Part shown: in pieces, positions 1 to 5,909 of the stretch | Numbering within the stretch: the first letter of the stretch is position 1 | Layout of the letters: each line of letters starts with the position of its first letter | Source: SAR324 cluster bacterium | Lineage (GTDB): Bacteria > SAR324 > JACQKK01 | Reading direction: 5' to 3' | Length of the DNA: 11,790 nt | NCBI GenBank assembly: GCA_022572825.1 | Contig: JACZVE010000049.1 | Span: 1-11,790, forward strand | The notes under the pieces: generated by a model | Seen by the model: the letters and a program-made list of their open reading frames with translations, nothing else | What the model was told of the DNA's origin: nothing | Database searches by the model: none | Made by a program: the position numbers and the translations under genes

Positions 1-142
1 CGCACCCCCCGAATACTGAGGTTGAGATATTTCATCGTAAGTCTTAGTAAGTTGTTTATATAGCACTTTTCCGGGGTGCAGGGAGCGAAGCCCCCAACCC
101 GCCGGAGGCATAAAATCACAGCCCTTTTAATCGTTGCAGCCC

Positions 143-709
143 ATGACCTGGATTTTCGGATACGGCTCGCTGATGTGGAATCCCGGCTTTGCTTACAGCC
201 GCCGGAGGCCCGCCATTCTCAACGGTTATCACCGTGTCTATATGATGTATTCGACGCGCAACCGGGGCACGCCCGCATCTCCGGGCATGTTGGTCAGCCT
301 GGCGCCCGGCCGGAGCTGCACGGGCCAGGCTATGCTGATCGAGCCCGGCAGGGAGAAGGAGGCGCTGGCCTATCTGGACGAGCGCGAAGGCCTGGGCCGT
401 GCCCATCGGCGCGTGATGGTGCCCCTTCACCTCGTAGACGACGGCGCGGGACCGGCACTCAACGCGTGGACCTACCTCCCCATCCTCACCTACAGCAATT
501 GCATCTGGGGTGTGCCCACTCCCCGGCAGGCAGAGCTCGTGGCTCGGGGCCGCGGTAAGATCGGCAGCTCCTACGATTATCTGCGGCGGATGCTGGACGA
601 GCTAGCTGGCATGAACGTCAGCGAGCCCATGCTGGAGCAGTTGTTTCAGCGGGTGCAGCAGGTGCGCGACGGCAACTCCGCTTCGCCCGCCGCGCCGCGC
701 CTGGCCTAG
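143..709 (+). CDS. chaC: ChaC-family gamma-glutamylcyclotransferase
   Basis: Probable cytoplasmic enzyme that cleaves gamma-glutamyl peptides such as glutathione into 5-oxoproline and Cys-Gly (glutathione turnover). The 188-residue product opens with the family signature IFGYGSLMWNP (residues 4-14). It continues with the ChaC-typical STRNRGTPASPG stretch (37-48) and the YLDEREG segment, whose Glu82 sits where the catalytic acid of the family lies. Length fits the PF04752 family. I chose the ATG at 143; a TTG at 134 would add three residues, and neither has a clear Shine-Dalgarno. The gene stands alone, and the 142 bases before it show no convincing promoter. Its TAG stop lies inside the left terminal repeat of the candidate element at 706-1016, so the extreme C-terminus (SPAAPRLA) may have been reshaped by that insertion. 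Family assignment is firm; the actual substrate is inferred. Confidence 0.9.
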   Translation: MTWIFGYGSLMWNPGFAYSRRRPAILNGYHRVYMMYSTRNRGTPASPGMLVSLAPGRSCTGQAMLIEPGREKEALAYLDEREGLGRAHRRVMVPLHLVDDGAGPALNAWTYLPILTYSNCIWGVPTPRQAELVARGRGKIGSSYDYLRRMLDELAGMNVSEPMLEQLFQRVQQVRDGNSASPAAPRLA

Positions 710-788
710 GCTCAGTTCGGAATAGCTGGGACATCAGTGCCCGAAGGCATTGCTGGGCGACGCTGTGGCCTGCCGTATTTTCGTCAAA

Positions 789-859
789 CCTCATCCCCCC
801 TGAAACGCTCGTGCGCGTTTCTCCCCCCTTCTCCGCTGAGCAGAGAAGGGGGGCTGAGG
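789..859. other. Three-way-junction foldback
   Basis: An outer 5-bp stem, CCTCA (789-793) with TGAGG (855-859), encloses two perfect hairpins: GAAACGC/GCGTTTC (802-808 with 815-821) and an 11-bp stem CCCCCCTTCTC/GAGAAGGGGGG (823-833 with 843-853, 9-nt loop). The pairing is read directly from the sequence. Pyrimidine/purine hairpins of this sort are common in dispersed intergenic repeats of GC-rich proteobacteria; a structured RNA is the alternative. Confidence 0.5.
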
Positions 860-901
860 CCGATGACCCTTGCATCCCCGCTCGAATCGCCAGAAGCAAG
901 C

Positions 902-937
902 GCCCCTCCCTGCATTGCGGGGTGGGGTGGGGTTTTT
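902..937 (+). terminator. Terminator-like G/C hairpin with T-run
   Basis: C-rich (902-910) and G-rich (919-932) strands around a short ATT loop form an imperfect stem with one T-T mismatch and one G-T pair, followed by TTTTT at 933-937. This is the layout of an intrinsic terminator reading on the plus strand. It would end transcripts coming from the ChaC gene about 190 bp upstream, but it lies inside the candidate repeat element and may simply be part of it. Confidence 0.4.
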
Positions 938-1016
938 GCGAATAATCCACATTGCCCTGTGGGGGTGCCCATCGTTTGCCCCGCGGACTTGTGTCGATGT
1001 TCCGAACAGAGCTTAG

Positions 1017-1230
1017 CGTTTCCCATCACGCCTGAGGCGTTCAGCGGGCGGCCTTTGGGGACCGTTACGGGGCGCTGGTCTGTATGTTGCATCCAGCAGG
1101 CACAGCACCTACGCGAGCGACAGGCACCTGTCAGGGACGCCTGTCCTGCGTCAACATGGGGCCCGCAGGTCCCGACAGCGGCAAGCGGCAGCTCGCCTCG
1201 AGTAACCCCAAAGGCAGGAATTATGCGACG
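1017..1230. other. Non-coding spacer, nothing recognised
   Basis: The rest of the gene-free stretch between the candidate element and the small ORF at 1231. Open frames cross it, but their translations have no recognisable composition or motif. The only structure I see is a short foldback, GACAGGC with GCCTGTC, around 1120-1145. No promoter for the following ORF could be identified. Confidence 0.4.
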
Positions 1231-1455
1231 ATGCGCCGCAGCGAAAAACAAAACCGAGTGTTGATGACCGGCATTCGCAAAGGAGGCGATGCGGATTACG
1301 AGTTCAAGATCTTCGGCAATCCGGCCTCCCAGTTTCCTCCGCTCATCATCAAGATGTCCCTCCTCGATCTGCAGCAGTGGTTGCGCCAGATGCAGGCCGC
1401 TCCCGCGGGCTCCCTGCGGGAGGGGAACGCTTCGCGGCTACGGCCGGCGGGCTGA
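1231..1455 (+). CDS. Small hypothetical protein (74 aa)
   Basis: I do not recognise this protein. Residues 1-56 read like a genuine folded domain: a charged N-terminus (MRRSEKQNR), a mixed strand-like stretch (VLMTGIRKGGDADYEFKIFG), then a hydrophobic and helical segment (PPLIIKMSLLDLQQWLRQMQ). Codon third positions are mostly G or C, as in the neighbouring genes. The last 18 residues are low-complexity Ala/Gly/Arg and coincide with a DNA inverted repeat (CTCCCGC/GCGGGAG), so the natural end may have drifted. The ATG at 1231 has an AGGCAGGA-like ribosome site about 11 bases upstream, slightly far. The frame stays open further upstream to 1084, but that translation looks random. It converges on the minus-strand ABM gene with a 43-bp gap. 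It could be a real orphan gene or chance. Confidence 0.4.
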   Translation: MRRSEKQNRVLMTGIRKGGDADYEFKIFGNPASQFPPLIIKMSLLDLQQWLRQMQAAPAGSLREGNASRLRPAG

Positions 1456-1498
1456 CCGTCATCGATCGGCCGACCGGCGCCCCGAGCGACAACATCCA

Positions 1499-1858
1499 TC
1501 AATCCCCGGCCGCCTCATTGCCGCGCTCCGCGCTCTCCGTGGGCGCCTCGCGCCGCCAGCTGTACTCCCGCACCGGCGCGCAAGCCATCAGGCGGTACTC
1601 CTCGTAGTATCGATCCCGTCCCCGCTGCTGCACTTCCAGGTGCTGCGGGTCGCCGCGCCATTCGGCCTGCTGCTCCTCGGACTGGAATACGACCACGCTC
1701 AGCCGCTCGCCATCCTCCGCCGTGTAGGTCTTGAGGGAGACGAAGCCGGGGTACCGTTGAGCCAGGGCCAACATTCGCTCCGCGTTTTCCTGGTAGTCGG
1801 CCAGCCCTTCCGCTCCCAGATCCTCGCGAAAGCGGCTCCAAAACAACGTAATGACCAT
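1499..1858 (-). CDS. ABM-fold (antibiotic biosynthesis monooxygenase-like) protein
   Basis: A 119-residue protein with the features of the small dimeric alpha/beta-barrel ABM superfamily: a first strand with an aromatic residue (MVITLFWSRFRED), a helix (LADYQENAERMLALAQRYPGF), then FVSLKTYTAEDGERLSVVVFQSEEQQAEWR, the usual 'GF..L.....DGE.L.V..F.SEE....W' pattern, and a helix with HLEVQQRGRDRYYEEYRL. Members include heme oxygenases, quinol monooxygenases and many of unknown role; nothing here fixes a substrate. I chose the ATG at 1858 because GGGAG lies 7 bases upstream and the family begins there; the frame stays open to 1951 but that extension is proline-rich and unlike the family. It is the last gene of the minus-strand group, 96 bp after the RibD-type gene. 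The C-terminal 20 residues (EAPTESAERGNEAAGD) look unstructured. Confidence 0.75.
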   Translation of the reverse strand: MVITLFWSRFREDLGAEGLADYQENAERMLALAQRYPGFVSLKTYTAEDGERLSVVVFQSEEQQAEWRGDPQHLEVQQRGRDRYYEEYRLMACAPVREYSWRREAPTESAERGNEAAGD

Positions 1859-1954
1859 GGCATGGCTCCCGATTGAAACCAGGTAGTGAAACCAAGTTGC
1901 AGCGGACCCCTCGGCCGGCGGCGGCGGCGGCCTCCAACGTCCTGGAGACATGGG

Positions 1955-2401
1955 TTACGCGAATCGCTCCAGCCAGCCAGCCAGAAACTGCCGGATCGGC
2001 GCGGCCAGCACGCCCTCGACCACGTCGATGCCCGCGGCGCGCAACTCCGCAATTCCGGCGCCCCGTACCAACGGGTGTGGGTCCCGCAGCCCGATCACGA
2101 CCCGCCGGGGCTGCTTTTCCACAATAAAGCGGGAGCACGGCGGTGTACGCCCGGTAAACGAGCAAGGCTCCAGGATGACGTACACGTCGCCCCCGGCGAC
2201 TGGGTGGCCCCCCGCTTCCGCCGCGCGCACCGCCATGACTTCGGCATGGGAGCCGCCGGGCGGCTGAGTGGCGCCGCTGGCCACGAGCTGGCCCCCGTTC
2301 ACGATGACGCAGCCCACCGGCGGGTTGTCCCCGGTTTGTCCGGCGACCGAACGGGCGGCATCCAGCGCGGCCTGCATGAAGGTCTCGTCGATCGGGGGCA
2401 T
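1955..2401 (-). CDS. ribD: RibD-type deaminase, reductase domain absent
   Basis: A 148-residue zinc deaminase of the RibD branch of the cytidine/deoxycytidylate deaminase fold. It has NPPVGCVIV (26-34), the zinc/proton-shuttle motif SHAEVMAV (His52, Glu54), and the RibD-specific LEPCSFTGRTPPC (Cys80, Cys89 as zinc ligands). Full RibD is about 360 residues with a C-terminal reductase; this protein stops at the end of the deaminase domain (GIDVVEGVLAAP..., the hinge region). It is therefore a natural stand-alone deaminase or a truncated one. The expected reaction is deamination of 2,5-diamino-6-ribosylamino-pyrimidinone 5'-phosphate in riboflavin synthesis; a related pyrimidine substrate is possible. 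It follows the MetX-like gene by 67 bp in the same orientation. No obvious Shine-Dalgarno precedes the ATG at 2401. Confidence 0.85.
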   Translation of the reverse strand: MPPIDETFMQAALDAARSVAGQTGDNPPVGCVIVNGGQLVASGATQPPGGSHAEVMAVRAAEAGGHPVAGGDVYVILEPCSFTGRTPPCSRFIVEKQPRRVVIGLRDPHPLVRGAGIAELRAAGIDVVEGVLAAPIRQFLAGWLERFA

Positions 2402-2468
2402 CGGTGTCGTGCCGCCAAGGGTGTCGGGAAGAAACCGCGCCGCGGGACTGAAGGAGGCCGTGGCCGGA

Positions 2469-3605
2469 TCAGACCTCGGCGAGGAATTTGACCAGGGGCG
2501 CCGTCAGCTTCTGCCGGATAATCCCGGGAATGAGAAAAAAATCGTGCCCGTAATCGTTGTCCACCAACTCGTAATGGACCCATTGGTTGTTCACCTGCAA
2601 CGCGTTGACGATATCCTCGGAGGGATAGGGCGGGAACAGGTTGTCCCCCGTGGCGGCTATGACCATTGTCCGGGCCTGCACGGGCTCCATTGCGCTGGCC
2701 AGCGAGCCGTACTTCACCGCCAGATCGTAATGGTTCCACGTTTGCAGCAGGTAGATCATGGAGTTGGCGTCGAAGTCCCGGCTGAACGGCCGGGCCTGAT
2801 GGCGCAGGTAGTTTTCCCCATCGTGCAGGCGCTGCATGTGGAACGACGCGTCCGTGAAGGCCTCCCGCGGGCTGTTGTGATACTTGGCGAACTTTTTCTC
2901 CATCATAATCGGGGAGATGAATGTGCAAAACCCGATCTCGCGGGCGATGGTCAGGCCATTGACGGGCTCCTTGCCGGGTTTGTAGCGTCCGTTGTCGTAG
3001 TTCGCATCCAACTGAATAGCGTCGATCTGGGTCCGATTGGTCATGATCTGAAACTGATTGCAATAGGCCCCGGAGCCGATGGGAATGCAGCGTTCCACAA
3101 AATCGGGGTACAGTATCGCCCACGTCAGCGCTTGGTAGCCGCCCATGCTGCCTCCGGTCACCGCGTGCAGCCTGGATACGCCCAGGTGATCCAGCAGAAT
3201 CTTTTGGCTGCGCACCATGTCCCCGATGGTGACGATGGGAAAGTGAAGGCCGTAGGCCTCGCCCGTGTCGGGGTTGATCGAGGCCGGTCCGCTCGTGCCG
3301 CTGCAGCCGCCCAGCATACTGATACAGACGACGTGGTATTTGTCCGTATCGATGGCGCGGCCGGGCCCCACCATGCTGCCCCACCAGGAGCGATTCTCGT
3401 CGTCCGGATAATCCGGATCCGTCGCGTGCGTATTACCGGACAGGGCGTCGCACAGCAGCACGGTCGGATGGCGCGGATCGCCCCAAGCCTCGTAGCCCAT
3501 CTCGAGTACGGGGATGATCTCCGGCTTGCCCATGTGGGGCGTTTCGAACTCGAAGGGTTCGTCGGCAACGTAAATCCTGGCTTGGGGATGCTTGTTCGAA
3601 GCCAT
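2469..3605 (-). CDS. MetX-like alpha/beta-hydrolase (homoserine O-acetyltransferase family)
   Basis: A 378-residue alpha/beta-hydrolase of the MetX family. Visible elements are ALSGNTHA (54-61, oxyanion region), GPASINPDTGEAYGLHFPIVTIGDMV (106-131, the family signature), the nucleophile elbow GGSMGG with Ser153, Asp321 in AATGDNLFPP, and His354 in YGHDFFL. This is a complete Ser-Asp-His triad of normal length. Classical members acetylate L-homoserine for methionine synthesis, but this sequence has GPAS rather than the more usual GPSS and differs in the lid region (NYDNGRYKPGKEPVNG). A serine acyltransferase or a MetX-like esterase is therefore equally possible, and I give no symbol. I chose the ATG at 3605 (MASNKHPQ); an upstream start at 3665 would add 20 residues that do not look like the family. 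It heads the minus-strand group and has a roughly 150-base leader with two hairpins. Confidence 0.85.
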   Translation of the reverse strand: MASNKHPQARIYVADEPFEFETPHMGKPEIIPVLEMGYEAWGDPRHPTVLLCDALSGNTHATDPDYPDDENRSWWGSMVGPGRAIDTDKYHVVCISMLGGCSGTSGPASINPDTGEAYGLHFPIVTIGDMVRSQKILLDHLGVSRLHAVTGGSMGGYQALTWAILYPDFVERCIPIGSGAYCNQFQIMTNRTQIDAIQLDANYDNGRYKPGKEPVNGLTIAREIGFCTFISPIMMEKKFAKYHNSPREAFTDASFHMQRLHDGENYLRHQARPFSRDFDANSMIYLLQTWNHYDLAVKYGSLASAMEPVQARTMVIAATGDNLFPPYPSEDIVNALQVNNQWVHYELVDNDYGHDFFLIPGIIRQKLTAPLVKFLAEV

Positions 3606-3649
3606 GATGAACCGTCTCGCGGATGCGATGAACTGCCCAACGCACCTTT

Positions 3650-3718
3650 CCCCGGCGCGCGCCACCGGGGGAATGCCGCACCCGCCCCGGCGCTCCCCTG
3701 CCCAGCTTGGGGGCAGGG
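3650..3718 (-). promoter_or_regulatory. Structured 5' leader of the MetX-like gene
   Basis: Two perfect hairpins lie between the predicted promoter and the ATG at 3605: an 8-bp stem CCCTGCCC/GGGCAGGG (3696-3703 with 3711-3718, 7-nt loop) and a 6-bp stem CCCCGG/CCGGGG (3650-3655 with 3665-3670, 9-nt loop). No T-run follows either on the minus strand, so a terminator-type switch is not evident. I cannot match it to a known SAM or SAH riboswitch by eye. It could regulate the gene or be a relic of an intergenic repeat. Confidence 0.3.
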
Positions 3719-3734
3719 AACGCGTCGATGGAAA

Positions 3735-3762
3735 TTGGCGGTATTCCCGTTCGAAATATTAT
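3735..3762 (+). promoter_or_regulatory. Sigma-70-like promoter for the TPR-rpoZ-lpxB run
   Basis: TTGGCG (3735-3740, 4/6 to the -35 consensus) and TATTAT (3757-3762, 5/6 to the -10 consensus) are separated by 16 bases, in the only AT-rich patch of a GC-rich intergenic region. A transcript would start near 3769 and run about 140 bases before the TPR gene. It shares bases with the minus-strand -10 box, so the two directions probably compete. Confidence 0.45.
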
Positions 3763-3763
3763 A
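3758..3763 (-). promoter_or_regulatory. Perfect -10 box for the minus-strand MetX-like group
   Basis: Read on the minus strand this is TATAAT, identical to the consensus, in the context ACTATAATATT. The -35 region about 17-18 bases upstream (TTTCAATG) is weak, so activation or an alternative spacing is likely. Transcription would give a leader of about 150 bases. Confidence 0.45.
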
Positions 3764-3907
3764 GTAATGTGAAAAGTTAGCATTGAAAAGCGGACCCGCA
3801 AACAGTTGGGCGGCGGCCCGGCAGGCAGGTGGCATGCCTGCGATGGCGGGCGTTGGAGGGGTGGTGCCGCAGGGCCGCATGGCATTAACGCGCGATGGAC
3901 GATCCCG

Positions 3908-4609
3908 ATGGCCAGAGGAGGCTGGTTCGAGACCAGGGCAGCGGCATCCAAAATCGATCGCAAGAGCCTGAAGGAGGACCCGTTCCGTGACACCGCGTTC
4001 TGGCTCATCGATTGGGTTTACCAGCGCCGTGTCTGGTTCATAACATTGATCGCGACGGTGCTGGTGGTGCTGATCGCCGGATTCGGCTATTACTTTCACC
4101 GCCGGGCCGTGCAAAGCGAACAGGGCGCGGAAATTTACCGAGCCGAGCGGGCCGCATCGGATCCACAACTGAGCGAGCAGGAGCGGCAAAACAAGGCCAG
4201 GGAAGCGTACGAGGCGTTTATCGCCAAATTTCCCGATGGTTCCCTGGCGCCCGTTGCGTGGATGCATCTGGCGGGCATCGCCTGGAGGCAGAAAGATGTG
4301 GAAGGTGCTCGCACGGCTTTTCAGGCCGTGCTGACGCATGCGAACAGTTCGCCCGCTCAGCGCGATCTTGCCAGGCTGGGTGTGGCCAATCTGGAGGAGG
4401 CCGGAGGGAACCTGGAAGCTTCCGAGGCGCTATACCGCGCGGTTTCCGATCAGCCCTACGCGGCTCTGAAGGCGTACAGTCTGGGTCGGATCGCCATGCA
4501 GCGCAATCAGAGCGAAGAGGCGCGCCGACAGTTGGAAAAGGTGGCGCGCGGCGACCCCGGCTCCGAACTGGCGCAATGGGCGCGGCAGACGCTGGATTAT
4601 TTGCCTTGA
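3908..4609 (+). CDS. Membrane-anchored tetratricopeptide-repeat protein
   Basis: A 233-residue inner-membrane protein. A short cytoplasmic head (MARGGWFETRAAASKIDRKSLKEDPFRDTAFWLIDWVYQRR) is followed by one transmembrane helix (about residues 43-60, FITLIATVLVVLIAGFGYYF). The remaining part consists of TPR-like helical pairs: EQERQNKAREAYEAFIAKFPDGSLAPVAWMHLAGIAWRQ, then DVEGARTAFQAVLTHA, NLEASEALYRAVSD and QSEEARRQLEKVARGD. The layout resembles YfgM/DUF2133-type periplasmic TPR proteins, which associate with envelope chaperones or secretion machinery; the specific role here is unknown. The ATG at 3908 gives a normal N-in topology, though its ribosome site is weak (GGACGA). The frame stays open to 3806 but that part looks non-coding. 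It opens the plus-strand run leading to lpxB. Confidence 0.75.
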   Translation: MARGGWFETRAAASKIDRKSLKEDPFRDTAFWLIDWVYQRRVWFITLIATVLVVLIAGFGYYFHRRAVQSEQGAEIYRAERAASDPQLSEQERQNKAREAYEAFIAKFPDGSLAPVAWMHLAGIAWRQKDVEGARTAFQAVLTHANSSPAQRDLARLGVANLEEAGGNLEASEALYRAVSDQPYAALKAYSLGRIAMQRNQSEEARRQLEKVARGDPGSELAQWARQTLDYLP

Positions 4610-4713
4610 GCAAGACCCATTCCCGCCGCATCGCGATCCGTATCGGCGCGGGTGTGCGTGGTGTGGGCGGGGAATGACGTTATTTATGTGAGCCAACTAC
4701 CGGAAGGAGCATC

Positions 4714-4968
4714 ATGAGTTATCTGGATCTGATCGAGGAATTTCCCAAGAACCCGCCGTACACGCAGTTTGAAAAGATCCTCATCGCAGCCAGACGGGCC
4801 AAAGATCTTCATGACGAGGATCGGGCTCCGCTGGCGCACGATCACCTCACGGCACCGTATATCGCGCTGCAGGAGTTGCGCGAGGAGCTGATTTTGCCGG
4901 TGTACCAGGAGGACCCGCCGGCGGACCTCGTCGAGGACGAATCCGAGGACGGCGACGAGGAGGAGTGA
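4714..4968 (+). CDS. rpoZ: RNA polymerase omega subunit-like protein, divergent
   Basis: An 84-residue protein whose core matches the omega/Rpb6 fold. The helix FEKILIAARRAKDLHDEDRAPL (19-40) corresponds to the omega 'VARRARQ' helix, and PYIALQELREELI (48-60) corresponds to the 'ALREIEEGLI' helix. Omega binds the beta-prime C-terminus and aids RNA polymerase assembly. The N-terminus (MSYLDLIEEFPKNPPYTQ) differs from the usual 'ARVTVEDCL..V.NRF', and the last 20 residues are strongly acidic (EDPPADLVEDESEDGDEEE). The start is well supported by GGAAGGAG six bases upstream. Typical gammaproteobacterial rpoZ sits between gmk and spoT; here it lies between a TPR protein and a lipoprotein, with 18 bp to the latter. 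The match is from motif memory, so it could be an omega paralogue rather than the main subunit. Confidence 0.7.
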   Translation: MSYLDLIEEFPKNPPYTQFEKILIAARRAKDLHDEDRAPLAHDHLTAPYIALQELREELILPVYQEDPPADLVEDESEDGDEEE

Positions 4969-4986
4969 GGTCCGTTCGATGTAGCC

Positions 4987-5571
4987 ATGCCGTGCACTGG
5001 GTATCTCGTGACCCGAGCTATTGTCTCGCTAGCGCTCCTCATTTTCCTGTCAGGTGGATGCCTGCCGCCTCAGGCAGACTTCGAAATCGGCCTGGGTACA
5101 ACCCGGATCGCGGGTATTGTCAACATCACCGCGCGGGAGCGCACGCAAGGCGACCCCCTCATCGTCGTATTCAAGTATCATCACCAGTTCATCACGGCGG
5201 GCGACGGCACGGCAATTCTGCGCCCGACCGCACACGTGGTTCAGGTGGGCCGTGCGGGCGGTTATTCCATCGATATGCCCGCCGACGTGGTGTGGATGGA
5301 CATTCTGTTTATCGCCCCGGAGCGCCTGACGGAAAAATTTCACTTCAGGCGCCAACTGGGCATCGGCAATGTCACCTATCGCCCCAATCTGGTTCCCATG
5401 CCGGATTGGCGAAGCCATTTCTACACCTTTATCAGCCCGCAGCTCGAGCACCTCATCGTGGAAGCGCGCTACCGGCTCTCTCCGCCCGAACAACGCGTGC
5501 TCTCCCAGTGGCTGCTGGCCCAGAACGCTCGGCTGCAGGACAATCGAGGCAAAGCAGCCGCCCGTTTCTGA
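4987..5571 (+). CDS. Putative lipoprotein of unknown function
   Basis: A 194-residue protein with a lipoprotein-type signal: hydrophobic core AIVSLALLIFL and lipobox LSGGC, giving Cys25 as the lipidation site. Ser at -3 makes the box non-ideal though allowed. The mature part is beta-rich at first (IAGIVNITARERTQGDPLIVVFKYHHQFITAGDGTAILR) and ends in helices (LEHLIVEARYRLSPPEQRVLSQWLLAQNARLQ). I do not recognise the family. It may face the periplasm from either membrane; Leu at +2 would favour the outer membrane by the E. coli rule. The ATG at 4987 is used; a GTG at 5008 would give a shorter, more typical 18-residue signal. It follows the omega gene by 18 bp and precedes a small ORF by 8 bp, so co-transcription with lpxB is likely. 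Confidence 0.65.
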   Translation: MPCTGYLVTRAIVSLALLIFLSGGCLPPQADFEIGLGTTRIAGIVNITARERTQGDPLIVVFKYHHQFITAGDGTAILRPTAHVVQVGRAGGYSIDMPADVVWMDILFIAPERLTEKFHFRRQLGIGNVTYRPNLVPMPDWRSHFYTFISPQLEHLIVEARYRLSPPEQRVLSQWLLAQNARLQDNRGKAAARF

Positions 5572-5579
5572 TCGGCCCC

Positions 5580-5897
5580 GTGGCGAAGGGCGGGTCAGCG
5601 CGGCGGTCGGCCGCGCACGCCGCAGCGGCGTGTGGCGAGTTGACGCGCCTGGAAGCCGGGCAGGTGCAAGCGGCCCTGGCGTCAGGGGAGGAGGCTCTCG
5701 CATTGGAGAGCCAAAAGGCGCGCGCTCTGCGTCTCAAGGCCGAAATTCCCGATCGGCGGTGGCAGGCTGAGCAGGCCATGCGGTTGCGAGCCCAGGTAAA
5801 GCAGATGCGGAAAACGGCCTGCCCTGGCCAGGTGGAGGCGGAGATCCGCGGTCAGCAGGAGATGATGGGTGAGGCGATCCGCCATGAAAAGCTGTGA
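5580..5897 (+). CDS. Small helical hypothetical protein (105 aa)
   Basis: I do not recognise this protein. From about residue 20 it is almost entirely helix-forming with heptad-like spacing (LTRLEAGQVQAALASGEEALALESQKARALRLKAEIPDRRWQAEQAMRLRAQVKQMRK), suggesting a coiled coil or small helical bundle, and it ends in a charged tail (RGQQEMMGEAIRHEKL). A GTG at 5580 fits neatly, 8 bases after the lipoprotein stop, and the ORF ends 12 bases before lpxB, so the gap is filled exactly as expected in an operon. Against it: no clear ribosome site and an alanine-rich first 20 residues. The frame is also open through the lipoprotein gene, so the true start is uncertain, and a frameshifted C-terminal extension of the lipoprotein cannot be excluded. 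Confidence 0.45.
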   Translation: MAKGGSARRSAAHAAAACGELTRLEAGQVQAALASGEEALALESQKARALRLKAEIPDRRWQAEQAMRLRAQVKQMRKTACPGQVEAEIRGQQEMMGEAIRHEKL

Positions 5898-5909
5898 GCG
5901 TGCCGAGCC

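Larger units (their letters stand above)
706..1016. repeat. Candidate MITE-like element with terminal inverted repeats
   Basis: Two 17-base sequences, CTAGGCTCAGTTCGGAA at 706-722 and its inverse at 1000-1016, match at 15 of 17 positions, including a perfect 8-base core (GTTCGGAA / TTCCGAAC). They bound 311 bp of non-coding, highly structured sequence: a three-way-junction fold (789-859), a G-rich terminator-like hairpin (902-937), and a small hairpin CCACA/TGTGG (947-962). The size, paired ends and lack of coding content fit a non-autonomous miniature element or a dispersed intergenic repeat. I see no target-site duplication and no transposase in the window, so mobility is inference. The left end covers the stop codon of the ChaC gene. 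Confidence 0.45.

Noticed and set aside
20..63. AT-rich stretch before the ChaC gene as a promoter
   Set aside because: No -35/-10 pair with acceptable spacing; the best hexamers match at only three or four positions.
737..1264. Long plus-strand open frame across the intergenic region
   Set aside because: Its translation is Cys/Pro/Arg-rich and runs straight through the hairpins and inverted repeats; no domain-like pattern. Treated as a shadow of structured non-coding DNA.
2268..3764. 498-codon plus-strand open frame opposite the MetX-like gene
   Set aside because: It is the antisense shadow of a gene with a full catalytic triad; its own translation shows no known motif.
3916..3940. GGTTCGAGACC resembling a tRNA T-arm
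   Set aside because: No matching acceptor, D or anticodon stems can be built upstream, and the bases lie inside the well-supported start of the TPR protein.
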